Positions 1-6,981 of a DNA stretch of 29,595 bases are shown here, in pieces; within the stretch, counting starts at the first letter, position 1, and each line of letters opens with the position of its first letter. Source of the stretch: Desulfurococcales archaeon (GTDB lineage: Archaea > Thermoproteota > Thermoprotei_A > Sulfolobales > NBVN01); assembly GCA_026986255.1 (NCBI GenBank), contig JALSOX010000024.1, forward strand, positions 1-29,595. The letters run 5' to 3'. The position numbers and the translations under genes were made by a program. A model generated the notes under the pieces. That model saw only the letters and a list, made by a program, of their open reading frames with translations, ran no database searches and was not told the DNA's origin.

Positions 1-814
1 TAATTCTGGCTACCATCGATACAGTAAGGGCTTTAACGACATTTAACAGTACTAAGCCTAGGATACCCGATAGCAAAGTTTTGTACTCGTATGCATACAT
101 TATCATATATGTAAATACGAGGGCGTTCTGAAGGGCTATCATAACGTCTATTATAAGAATATAAACTAGTGGAGGGTTTAACGGTAACCAATATGTGAAT
201 TTCTTCTTGTCGGTTTCTCTCATGTTTTTGCTCTCTTTAATAGTGCTTAATCTCTCATATAAGAACCATAAGAAAGCAGCTGTGCTTTGAATTATAGCAA
301 CTAATATTAGGACAGAGCGAATGCCTGTATCCTCAATAATCGTGTAGGCTATTAACGGTCCCACTACGCCTGCAATGATTTCACCATATTTACCATATGC
401 ATAGAGTTTCATTGGCTCAGAGGTAATTACCTTTATAGCTACTCTATAAGCGATATGCCTGATTGCTATAGACATTCTTCGTATAACACCTAAAGCAAAT
501 ATTATTGGTATAGAGTTAGTAAGAGTAAGCAGTAAAAAGGCTGTGGAAGAAGTTATGAACGCTATAATAATTGAATTAATGGATCCGATCCTTGATACTA
601 TTAATGGAGAAATAAGCGACGTTAAGGTTTCAGAAATTCCGCTGATTAGGCCAAGGATACCAATTAGAGTTTTTGATTTCAATACTTCAAGGAAGAAGAG
701 AGGTAAAGCTACACGAAGTAACTGCACGCATAAATAGATAGAAAACTCCGTACATATTGCTAAAGCTAAGATGCGTTGGTTTAATTCTCTGTTTCCTGCG
801 CTCACGATAGTCAC
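1..814 (-). CDS. MFS-like multi-pass membrane transporter (C-terminus cut by window edge)
   Basis: Reading the complement from a GTG at 814 gives 271 codons with no stop before the window edge, so the gene continues outside. The translation is strongly hydrophobic, with at least seven likely membrane helices. They are separated by short basic or charged loops, and a longer polar loop with REDTDKKK-like character (about residues 190-215) resembles the central cytoplasmic loop of major facilitator transporters. The start is chosen because an in-frame TAG lies just upstream; GTG at 805 is also possible. Substrate is not predictable. It follows the tldD remnant on the same strand after about 67 bp. 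The stretch is clearly richer in A+T than the rest of the window, suggesting accessory DNA. Family assignment is by overall pattern only. Confidence 0.65.
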   Translation of the reverse strand, partial: MTIVSAGNRELNQRILALAICTEFSIYLCVQLLRVALPLFFLEVLKSKTLIGILGLISGISETLTSLISPLIVSRIGSINSIIIAFITSSTAFLLLTLTNSIPIIFALGVIRRMSIAIRHIAYRVAIKVITSEPMKLYAYGKYGEIIAGVVGPLIAYTIIEDTGIRSVLILVAIIQSTAAFLWFLYERLSTIKESKNMRETDKKKFTYWLPLNPPLVYILIIDVMIALQNALVFTYMIMYAYEYKTLLSGILGLVLLNVVKALTVSMVARI

Positions 815-881
815 ACCTAAGAAGCAAGAGTACTATAACATAGCAATATAGTTTTGCACTTCTATAGTTTTGAATCTCATC

Positions 882-1331
882 TTAGTCTTGAATGAAGAAA
901 CATAGATATGGTGTTGACACTCGACCTTGAATTTCGGTTTTCCCTCCACCAATGATTTCATGTCTCATAAACTCGAAGATTTTTCCTCTAATTAAGACGG
1001 TTCTTGATATACCGATTATGCTTCCTTTCTTTATAATGAAACAGGGATCTGCCTTTAATTTAAAATGACCAGTAATATCAGCAGATTGAGGTGTAGAGAA
1101 CGATTCTACTACAAGTCCTTTATTACATGCTGAATATAGTTCTTGTAAATCGTTACAATGTTTCTTTACCTTTATCACAAAATTTGTCGGAACGGTAAAA
1201 GGCTCTGTAAGATACGTCCTTCCAGCATTACTTGTATTTTTTAATCCGAGCCTATAGGAAGTGTACAGATTCGTCATAATTGCCTTAAGTACGCCGTTCT
1301 CAACTAATACAGTTCTTTGTGAAGGAGTACC
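882..1331 (-). pseudogene. TldD/PmbA-type peptidase, 3' remnant
   Basis: An ATG-initiated frame (ATG at 1277) encodes 131 residues that match only the last third of TldD/PmbA metallopeptidases. Visible features are the segment with NTSNAGR (the usual STGNARR-like element), a PTN, an ADITGHF element, and the terminal KKGSIIGISR...GGKTEIQGRVSTPYL stretch. The same frame stays open upstream of the ATG and still reads family-like sequence (RTVLVENGVLKAIM, matching the family NGVL motif), so the ATG is not the ancestral start. Homology fades at about 1325-1331, where sequence coding for a recombinase in another frame begins. Intact family members are about 440-450 residues and carry zinc ligands in the missing part, so this fragment cannot be an active peptidase. 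Confidence 0.7.
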
Positions 1332-1845
1332 CCAGGTATGTAAGTAGTTCGTTCAAATACTTCCGGTGTTTAGAAGCGGTATCTCTAGAGATACCCTCAC
1401 CTAGCTCAGGGTTCTTCTCGCGGATCCTAACCTGCCTATCAAGCCACTCTCTAAACTCCTCTAAATCCTGCTTGGTCACAGTATACCTAGTCGTCTCAGC
1501 GAAGATCTCGGCTGCTAGCCTATTCTTAACGAATTCAACCAGGATGGGCTTTAGCGTGGGGTCTGTGATAGCCGATACGAGGATCTTGACAAACGTATTT
1601 GGGTCGACCCTAACAGTTGTAACACCTTCAACAAGCTCAGCATACTCCTCAGGTGTAAGAAGTTCCAACATTCGCTTCAGTAATTCATCCGAAACCCTCC
1701 TCTTCCTGTTCTTGATCTCGTTTGCTTGATACGGCTTTATACCTAGGTAACGAGATCCTACACCCTTCTCCCATAGGTAGTCAAAGATGCGGTAGCGAAC
1801 ATCATCTGGTATGCTGGATAAGTATATGAACTTGGTGTCAACCAT
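1300..1845 (-). pseudogene. Crenarchaeal tyrosine recombinase/integrase, N-terminal remnant
   Basis: The 181-residue frame reads as an N-terminal helix-turn-helix-like part (YLGIKPYQANEIKNRKRRVS) followed by a helical region. The latter ends in ISRDTASKHRKYLNELL, which resembles the core-binding (SAM-like) domain of crenarchaeal phage-type integrases. The catalytic half that would carry the R...HxxR...Y residues is absent: the frame stops shortly after YLGYSF, where tldD-like sequence begins. The gene starts about 160 bp from the 3' end of tRNA-Pro, a typical place for archaeal integrases. A remnant of an element integrated at that tRNA is the simplest reading. It could instead be a stand-alone DNA-binding protein, since the truncated frame is intact. 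Confidence 0.6.
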
Positions 1846-1888
1846 TGATAGTCACCTTCTGATAGTAGTTGCAGAATATCGTTCTGTC

Positions 1889-1957
1889 ATATGCCGGTCT
1901 GATATGCCAAGTAGCGCTCATGGTTGATATGCCGGTCTGAAAATGGTGATATGCCAA
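1889..1957. repeat. Four-copy ATATGCC iteron-like cluster
   Basis: ATATGCC occurs at 1889, 1902, 1927 and 1949. The copies fall into two pairs: copies 1 and 3 share the longer ATATGCCGGTCTGA, and copies 2 and 4 share GATATGCCAA. The cluster lies between the recombinase start (1845) and the 3' end of tRNA-Pro (2008). Its position suggests an operator or recombinase/excisionase arm-type binding site of a former integrated element; that role is inferred. Confidence 0.65.
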
Positions 1958-2007
1958 ATCAGCCTTCACTAATTAGAAGTATTGAGAACCAAGTATATGG
2001 ATCTATT

Positions 2008-2110
2008 TGGTGGGGCCGCGGGGATTTGAACCCCGGACCACGGGGGTTCTTGCCGTCTTCCGCGTGAGCGGACCCAAGCCCCGCATTCTCCCAAGCTAAA
2101 CTACGGCCCC
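2008..2110 (-). tRNA. tRNA-Pro (anticodon TGG) with intron
   Basis: The acceptor stem GGGGCCG (from 2110) pairs with CGGCCCC, followed by A73 and an encoded CCA (2010-2008). The T-arm CGGGG-TTCAAAT-CCCCG and the anticodon stem CGGGG/CCCCG are clear. The anticodon TGG is at 2076-2074. The anticodon loop is interrupted after position 37 by about 26 nt (2072-2047), the standard archaeal intron site, which would be removed by the bulge-helix-bulge splicing endonuclease. The D-stem is weak, including a G-T pair. The 3' end faces the recombinase remnant, so this gene was probably an integration target. Confidence 0.95.
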
Positions 2111-2140
2111 ACCACCATTTAGGGGTTTATGTGTTGGGGA

Positions 2141-2148
2141 TTAATTTA
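2141..2148 (-). promoter_or_regulatory. Putative TATA box of tRNA-Pro
   Basis: AAATTAAT followed by CCC on the complement lies about 34 bp upstream of the tRNA 5' end. The same AAATTAATCCC string occurs upstream of tRNA-Leu at 5262-5272, which supports a shared promoter element. Confidence 0.4.
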
Positions 2149-2168
2149 CCTTACTAGCCCGCCCCTTA

Positions 2169-3122
2169 TTATTCTCTTTGAAGGATTGTGTGTAGCAGTT
2201 GCTTCGTTGCGGTTACGGTGTCTGTTTCCCCGTGTATGGCTTGCTCGTAGATTTTCTTTGCTTTGCTGTTGACGCGTAGTGTTTGTTGGATTTTCCTCCT
2301 CAGCGCTTCTATGAGTAGTAGTTCGAGTTCGAGTTCTCTTCTCGTTTTTCTTTTCGTGCGTAGTAGGTTAATGCTTTGGGCGTGTTCCCTGTGTTTACTT
2401 AACGTGTTTATTAAGTCGTCTATGCCTCGACCCATTATGGGTGAGGTCAGCAGTACTTTGGGTTCCCATCCCATCCTGCTGGTGTCCTTCAACACGAATC
2501 TTACTTGGGAGTACGTTAGCTCGGCTTCGGGTAGGTCTGCCTTATTTATTGCGTAGATATCCCCTATCTCCATTATACCTGCTTTAAGGGCCTGTATTTC
2601 ATCGCCTGCCCCAGGCATCAGCACTACCACCACGGTGTCCACCGCCTTCATTACCCTCACGCTAAACTGGCCTGCCCCCGGCGTTTCCAGTATGATGTAC
2701 TCGTACCCGAGACCCTCTAGTACCTCAATAGCTAGGAGGGCTTTCCATGGAAGGGATTCTTCCTCGCGCGTGCTCATCGATCTTATGAAGACCTTCCCCG
2801 TGAGGCGCCGCATCCTTACCCTGTCCCCCAGTAAGGCCCCGCCGCTGAAAGGTGATGAGGGATCCACCGCTATGATCGCTACGCTATGACCCTCCCTAGC
2901 GAGCCTAAGCGCGACAGCCGATATTAAGGTGGACTTACCCACCCCAGCAGCTCCCGTGAATCCAATCACGTGTGAGGCGGGCTCCCTAACCCAAAGGGAC
3001 CTCAGAGCTTCTGAGTTACTGTACGGGTCCTCCTCAATTGCCGTTAGTATCTTCGCTATTGCTAGCTTATCCCCGCTCCTAGCCCTCTCAATCATTCCAT
3101 GGAGATTCATCGTCGCGCACAC
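2169..3122 (-). CDS. MeaB/ArgK-family P-loop GTPase
   Basis: This is a G3E-type GTPase of the MeaB/ArgK family, which protects or loads the adenosylcobalamin-dependent methylmalonyl-CoA mutase. Seen in the protein: P-loop GAAGVGKST near residue 57, AVDPSSPFSGGALLGDRVRM, the switch-like ETPGAGQ, MPGAGDEIQALKAGIMEIGD and the guanine-specificity motif NKAD. At 317 residues it has the usual family length. The SRGxLGG stretch of typical MeaB proteins is replaced by STREEESLPW, and ETVGVGQ is ETPGAGQ, so it is a divergent member. No mutase subunit is in the window. The longest frame starts at GTG 3122; ATG 3110 is an alternative. Confidence 0.88.
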   Translation of the reverse strand: MCATMNLHGMIERARSGDKLAIAKILTAIEEDPYSNSEALRSLWVREPASHVIGFTGAAGVGKSTLISAVALRLAREGHSVAIIAVDPSSPFSGGALLGDRVRMRRLTGKVFIRSMSTREEESLPWKALLAIEVLEGLGYEYIILETPGAGQFSVRVMKAVDTVVVVLMPGAGDEIQALKAGIMEIGDIYAINKADLPEAELTYSQVRFVLKDTSRMGWEPKVLLTSPIMGRGIDDLINTLSKHREHAQSINLLRTKRKTRRELELELLLIEALRRKIQQTLRVNSKAKKIYEQAIHGETDTVTATKQLLHTILQRE

Positions 3123-3155
3123 CGTGGCCTACCAAATGAGAGGTGCGTAGGGCTA

Positions 3156-3163
3156 CTTTTAAG
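3156..3163 (-). promoter_or_regulatory. TATA box of the MeaB-like gene
   Basis: CTTAAAAG on the complement is centred about 38 bp before GTG 3122, predicting transcription from about 3134, shortly upstream of the start. Confidence 0.5.
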
Positions 3164-3235
3164 CGCGTTCATTCTAGCGCCTCAGGGACTCGAGGGAACT
3201 CCCTTAAGGGAAAAAGATCGAGCTTCACCACACCC

Positions 3236-3499
3236 CTAAACCAGGATTATCCCCTCCGCTTGACTTAAGCCGCTATCCCCCTCTAAGTAGTCGTTATCGG
3301 TGTTGAGATGGGTGCTAATCTTCATTTCGTTCTCTATCTCGGCTAGGTATTCCAAAATTGCTGAACGAACAAGCTCGCTCTTTGAAGGATAGTTAAATTT
3401 CTTTGCAAATTCTTCAAGCTCCCTATTCATGCTTAACGGAATTCTAATCGTAACTATCCTTCTGCGACTCTTATTTCCTGTGATGAAGGGCATAAGCAT
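3236..3499 (-). CDS. CopG-like ribbon-helix-helix transcriptional regulator
   Basis: A small basic protein whose core RRRIVTIRIPLSMNRELEEF followed by SKSELVRSAILEYL is a textbook ribbon-helix-helix: one beta strand with alternating exposed residues, then two helices joined by a turn. Such proteins act as dimers that insert the strand into the major groove. The acidic C-terminal tail (about 30 residues) matches nothing recognised. ATG 3499 is preferred over TTG 3505, GTG 3502 and ATG 3493 because a TATA box is centred 26-28 bp upstream, implying a leaderless mRNA. It stands alone, with no toxin gene beside it, so it is more likely a regulator than an antitoxin. Target unknown. Confidence 0.8.
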   Translation of the reverse strand: MLMPFITGNKSRRRIVTIRIPLSMNRELEEFAKKFNYPSKSELVRSAILEYLAEIENEMKISTHLNTDNDYLEGDSGLSQAEGIILV

Positions 3500-3520
3500 C
3501 ACCAAAGAATCAACGCTGTG

Positions 3521-3532
3521 TTTAGTAATAAA
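3521..3532 (-). promoter_or_regulatory. TATA box of the ribbon-helix-helix gene
   Basis: TTATTACTAAA-like A/T-rich sequence on the complement, centred about 27 bp upstream of ATG 3499. The rest of 3533-3760 holds no gene I can support. Confidence 0.45.
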
Positions 3533-3760
3533 GACTAGGCCCGATGAAATAAGGGTGAATGACCTAAAACTAACACTGTTAAGTAGTAATACGTTTGCGA
3601 AGCACCCATAATTTAGGGCTACGTATTATTGAGGAATAATACCTTAGGTATTTACAACGGTTGAAGTGTCACTAGCCTATTTCGTAGGTAATACTTTTGT
3701 TTTCAAGTACTAAAGAATAGAATGAGATGCAGGTACATATCGTTATATCCTAAATCATCA

Positions 3761-3770
3761 CTATTTAAAA
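3761..3770 (+). promoter_or_regulatory. TATA box of the kinase-fold gene
   Basis: CTATTTAAAA is a strong archaeal TATA box centred about 24 bp before ATG 3789. It touches the alternative GTG at 3771, which therefore could not be in the transcript, so it decides the start. Confidence 0.65.
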
Positions 3771-3788
3771 GTGGGTTGGAGGGAGCGG

Positions 3789-5114
3789 ATGAGGAGATAC
3801 AGCAACTTCCAAAAAGTTAGTGAGATCTTCTCGGATCTGTTAGTAATATCTAAGATTATGTTCTCAGCTGATCTACTCGACATAATCGAGACGCAAGGAC
3901 CGGTACTCTCTTACGACTCACCAGTAAGCACGGTTGTTTTCGTGAGGTTTGATTATGGTGAAGGAAAAGGTTACGTATTACTTTGCTGTAAAGACATGTT
4001 AATAGCTGCGGCGGCACGTGAAGGAAGCAGGAGGGTCTTCGGCGATGATGCTCTGAAACTTGTAAGAGATAAGAAAGGTACTTCCTATGTTTATGGCGTA
4101 CCGCTTGAGAATCTCCCAAGTATGCTAAGACCGAGTGTTGAGAAAGCCGTTAATGAGTGTAGGGAGTTACGTTACCCTGACTCTCTCCTCGGGACTCAGC
4201 TTTACGGATTGAAGGTAGGTAATGACGTACTAATAAGCACAGAATTCATAGTAGTGCTTCCGGCCGAGCTAGATGGTCAGAAGCAGATACTTGTCCTCCC
4301 CTCAGATACCTTAGTAGTGAGCGAGAATGGGAAGATCATACTTTCATCACTAGCGTTGGACTTTAGCGTCGCGTTAGCTAATGGGGTTAGGGTTTCGGGC
4401 CTCTTCATTCCTAGAACAGAGTATGGTAGTGTGAATGACTTGGTGACGGCACCCCCATCCCTCGTGATTCCCTGGGCCAGCGTCACCCTCTTGGATAACG
4501 TCATGAAGCAGGGGAAGGAAGACTTTGCTAGGATCGTCCTTAGAAGGGTGATTCAGTACTTGACACGCGCGCACGAGATCGGCGTAGCACATCTCTGGCT
4601 AGATCCGAAGAAGGTATTAGTAACGCCAGTCCCGGAAAAAGGAGGTTCTACGCAGGTATTTATTACCGGTTTCTTAGGGAGGTTCCCTAGGAAGTTGACA
4701 AGATTTGTTAACCCGTCATATTGTGACCCGTACTTACTCCTAGGTATTGAAGGAACGCACAATGATGTTTACTCGCTAGGGATGATAGTGCTGGAAACAA
4801 TAGCTGGCTCGACTTTAGGGTCGCGAGCAGAGATAGTGCTGGCATTGAGGGACGCGTTAATTGGCGCTCAACCCAGCAGGGCTAAGGAGAAGTATGACTT
4901 ATATTCCTTCATATTCTCTATCGCCCGTAGGGATCCCAGCAAACTTAAGGACACGTTGAGTAAGGTCGTGGAAAATGATGTGGTAGTTAAACGGGATAAG
5001 GCGGTCCTAGCTAAGGTAAGGGATAAGAGGTTAAGGGAAGTGCTTGCAGGGTGTCTTTCACTAGACATTAGTGAGAGACCAAAGGAAGCTAAAGAGTTAC
5101 TAAACGTGCTCTAG
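3789..5114 (+). CDS. Protein-kinase-fold protein lacking catalytic residues (putative pseudokinase)
   Basis: Translation from ATG 3789 gives 441 residues. The last 200 follow the C-lobe of eukaryote-like protein kinases. AHEIGVAHLWLDPKKVLVT sits where the catalytic loop HRDLKPxNILL belongs (H268), and ITGFLGRF where DFG belongs (residue 294). NDVYSLGMIVLETIAG is a good DVYSLG helix (D326), and CLSLDISERPKEAKELL is the closing RP motif. The catalytic Asp is replaced by Trp270, the catalytic-loop Asn by Lys, and the DFG Asp by Gly, so phosphotransfer is unlikely. The first 230 residues are of mixed beta/alpha character with no glycine loop seen and no recognised family. No membrane segment or signal peptide is evident. 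A scaffold or nucleotide-sensing role is inference only. Confidence 0.65.
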   Translation: MRRYSNFQKVSEIFSDLLVISKIMFSADLLDIIETQGPVLSYDSPVSTVVFVRFDYGEGKGYVLLCCKDMLIAAAAREGSRRVFGDDALKLVRDKKGTSYVYGVPLENLPSMLRPSVEKAVNECRELRYPDSLLGTQLYGLKVGNDVLISTEFIVVLPAELDGQKQILVLPSDTLVVSENGKIILSSLALDFSVALANGVRVSGLFIPRTEYGSVNDLVTAPPSLVIPWASVTLLDNVMKQGKEDFARIVLRRVIQYLTRAHEIGVAHLWLDPKKVLVTPVPEKGGSTQVFITGFLGRFPRKLTRFVNPSYCDPYLLLGIEGTHNDVYSLGMIVLETIAGSTLGSRAEIVLALRDALIGAQPSRAKEKYDLYSFIFSIARRDPSKLKDTLSKVVENDVVVKRDKAVLAKVRDKRLREVLAGCLSLDISERPKEAKELLNVL

Positions 5115-5129
5115 CGCTGGGATAATTGA

Positions 5130-5239
5130 TGGTGCGGGGGGTGGGATTCGAACCCACGCAGGCCTACGCCAGCGGGTCTCTCCGCCCAGCCGGAAAGGTC
5201 TTGAGCCCGCCCCCTTTGGCCGAGCTCGGGCACCCCCGC
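5130..5239 (-). tRNA. tRNA-Leu (anticodon CAA) with intron
   Basis: Acceptor GCGGGGG (from 5239) pairs with CCCCCGC, followed by A73 and an encoded CCA (5132-5130). The long variable arm with GGC-GTAG-GCC stem identifies a class II tRNA, and the T-arm is GTGGG-TTCGAAT-CCCAC. The anticodon CAA is at 5203-5201. About 22 nt (5199-5178) interrupt the loop after position 37, leaving the anticodon stem GCGGG/CCCGC intact, so this is a second canonical-site intron in the window. Confidence 0.95.
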
Positions 5240-5261
5240 ACCAAAGAAAGTCATGTTAGCG

Positions 5262-5272
5262 GGATTAATTTG
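5262..5272 (-). promoter_or_regulatory. Putative TATA box of tRNA-Leu
   Basis: AAATTAATCCC on the complement is centred about 28 bp upstream of the tRNA 5' end, the same string as upstream of tRNA-Pro. Confidence 0.5.
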
Positions 5273-5338
5273 CTTTAACTTAGGAGTGACCATCCACACC
5301 CGCAGAATTATGAGGGTACTGCCTAGAGTGCTTAGGAG

Positions 5339-6013
5339 CTAGTGCTTCACCCATGTCCCTGCTTCTTGCCGTAACTCCCATGCGAGCCTGATCGTTTCCG
5401 GCTTGAAGGCGTTGACGAAGACTAGCCTTATCTTTGAACGCGCTACAACCTTCAGCGCTACGGTGTCCAGTAACTCGTAATGCCCCGGCCTGAAGTCCTG
5501 GGAGCGTAGCATTTCAGCGAGTTGCTGAATGCTTACCTCCTTTAAGGGTTTTGCATCCGGGTACTTGCTTGGATCTCTGTCATATACTCCATCAACGTTT
5601 GTTGCGTTAATTAGTAGATCAGCCCTCACCAGCTCAGCAATCATTGCTGAAACCGCGTTCGTTGATTGCCCTGGCTGTAGCCCTCCCAGAATCACTACCT
5701 TACCCGTGGACAGTCCCTGAAGGACTTCATCAACGCTCCGGGGTATCGGCGTGTAGGCTAATTCACCGAGCAATGCGGCGAGGAGGAGGGCGTTGAGTCT
5801 AGATGCCTCCATGCCTAGGAGGTCCAGCCACGCATTACTCACGCCTAATTCCTTGCCTAGCTCAACATACTTCCTAGCAGTCTTACCTCCACCAGTGATC
5901 ACTACTAGGCGGTCAGTTGATGCTTTCTCCCTTAGTATCCCGGTTATCTCAAGAAGCACTCGTTCGTTGCCTGGCTCGAACACTTTACCTGTGAGTTTGA
6001 GCACTACGTGCAT
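5339..6013 (-). CDS. pyrH: UMP kinase, archaeal type
   Basis: Phosphorylates UMP to UDP with ATP in pyrimidine nucleotide synthesis; it belongs to the amino-acid-kinase fold. Seen: the N-terminal LKLTGKVF strand, VVITGGGKTARKYVELGKELG (nucleotide/UMP loop), GGLQPGQSTNAVSAMIAELV, and NATNVDGVYDRDPSKYPDAK, characteristic of UMP kinases. The C-terminus is typical. At 224 residues it has the short archaeal length. Isopentenyl phosphate kinase and carbamate kinase share the fold but lack the TNVDGVYDRDP context. ATG 6013 is preceded by a GCTTATACGG TATA-like site. It lies 55 bp downstream of dtdA on the same strand, with its own promoter. Confidence 0.93.
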   Translation of the reverse strand: MHVVLKLTGKVFEPGNERVLLEITGILREKASTDRLVVITGGGKTARKYVELGKELGVSNAWLDLLGMEASRLNALLLAALLGELAYTPIPRSVDEVLQGLSTGKVVILGGLQPGQSTNAVSAMIAELVRADLLINATNVDGVYDRDPSKYPDAKPLKEVSIQQLAEMLRSQDFRPGHYELLDTVALKVVARSKIRLVFVNAFKPETIRLAWELRQEAGTWVKH

Positions 6014-6040
6014 AGTACCCTCAACGAACTAAGCTTTCGA

Positions 6041-6050
6041 CCGTATAAGC
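6041..6050 (-). promoter_or_regulatory. TATA box of pyrH
   Basis: GCTTATACGG on the complement is centred about 32 bp before ATG 6013; transcription would begin within a few bases of the start. Confidence 0.5.
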
Positions 6051-6068
6051 ATTTACTTCATGCTTGCG

Positions 6069-6932
6069 TTACTTAATGATAGCGAATTCCAGGCCGAGAT
6101 CCTCGGCTACCTTCCTGACAGTATCGCGCGCAAGTGAACCCACCTTCTTCATCGCTAATGCCCTCACAGGTCTTGGCACTGACTTGGTCATTGCCTGCCT
6201 AATGATTAACTCCAGCTTCTCGGGAGTCTCCCGCAGCTCCTTGAGGGCGTATCTAGGTATTATGTGTCCGAAACATAGATCCTCCCTTAGGGCGAGCTCC
6301 GTGAATTTCTCTGCGTAATGCGGCCCCCCGAACCCAACTATAGGTACGCACCTCACGTGGTTTAATGCCTTCAAAGAGTCAAGCACGGCCTCACCAACAA
6401 CTTCATGCGCTTCCCTAAGCCCCCACTCCCTGTTACTTGAGCCCACTTCAACGAAGGATAACGGCTTATTCAATGAGGTAGGGCCGTGGTGCGTAACCTC
6501 GTAAACAACTTCAAATCCTTGCAGTGCACGTGTTTTAGATACTTCATTAAGACTCCTGATGAAGTTGTAAGTCAGTACTGGGTAAGCTATGGAGAGTTCG
6601 TAAGGCCTGCCGCCGGCAACGGCTGAGGCTGTTGGGTTGCCGGTATGATGCGTTGTCAAGGATCTTATGCCGGACGTGGCGGAGTGCTTCGATAGGAAGA
6701 CATAGAACTTAGCCGAGGGGAATACCTCATCAAGGTATTCCATGAATATTGTCTCTTCCGGGAATCCCGCCAGCACAGCGTCCACGTCCTTAACGTACCA
6801 TGCCTCAACAGCCCTTGAAGCACTTACGTCAACGCAAGCTGTAACTTCCCTTAAGTACTCAGCTATGCCGGAGCCCGCAGGGTCACTCACGCTATACACT
6901 AGGACAGCACCGTTGTGCTCCTTAACATTCAA
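6069..6932 (-). CDS. dtdA: D-aminoacyl-tRNA deacylase DtdA
   Basis: A zinc-dependent enzyme that removes D-amino acids mistakenly charged on tRNA. Family marks are the THHGPTSLNKPLSFVEVGSS segment with the paired histidines, a second THHTGN stretch upstream, and VGFGGPHYAEKF followed by FGHIIPRYAL near the C-terminus. Length (287) fits DtdA/GEK1 proteins. The start is a TTG at 6932: the family N-terminus (strand then DPAG) is read as VLVYSVSDPAGSG, and there is no better in-frame start before it. A shared TATA box at 6963-6971 would give a leader of about 9 nt. It precedes pyrH on the same strand. Confidence 0.93.
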   Translation of the reverse strand: MNVKEHNGAVLVYSVSDPAGSGIAEYLREVTACVDVSASRAVEAWYVKDVDAVLAGFPEETIFMEYLDEVFPSAKFYVFLSKHSATSGIRSLTTHHTGNPTASAVAGGRPYELSIAYPVLTYNFIRSLNEVSKTRALQGFEVVYEVTHHGPTSLNKPLSFVEVGSSNREWGLREAHEVVGEAVLDSLKALNHVRCVPIVGFGGPHYAEKFTELALREDLCFGHIIPRYALKELRETPEKLELIIRQAMTKSVPRPVRALAMKKVGSLARDTVRKVAEDLGLEFAIIK

Positions 6933-6962
6933 TACCTGCTCCCACGAGAAGGACTTGAACGG

Positions 6963-6971
6963 CTTAAAAAG
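6963..6971. promoter_or_regulatory. Near-palindromic TATA box in the dtdA divergent region
   Basis: CTTAAAAAG reads almost the same on both strands and lies between dtdA (start 6932, minus) and the unknown gene starting near 6982 (plus). Spacing suits dtdA well; for the plus-strand gene it is tight for ATG 6982 and would fit a later start. Confidence 0.45.
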
Positions 6972-6981
6972 GGGTCATGAA

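Noticed and set aside
543..737. Plus-strand open frame of 64 codons
   Set aside because: It lies antisense to the long open transporter frame on the minus strand, which has membrane-protein character throughout.
1889..1957. Short CRISPR array
   Set aside because: Repeat units are only 7-14 bp with spacings of 13-25 bp, and no cas gene is present.
1300..2110. SSV-type integrase split at a tRNA (intN/intC)
   Set aside because: In that arrangement one int fragment overlaps the tRNA; here the fragment starts about 160 bp away and is cut at its 3' end by tldD-like sequence, so simple decay or deletion fits better.
5111..5299. Minus-strand open frame of 62 codons
   Set aside because: It is the tRNA-Leu gene read as protein.
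5339..6013. Isopentenyl phosphate kinase or carbamate kinase
   Set aside because: The TNVDGVYDRDP and GGLQPGQSTNAV motifs and the 224-residue length fit archaeal UMP kinase.
6742..6981. Upstream extension of the plus-strand hypothetical gene
   Set aside because: It overlaps the start of dtdA on the other strand and its Ser/Thr/Ala-rich translation looks like an antisense shadow; ATG 6982 or a later start fits better.
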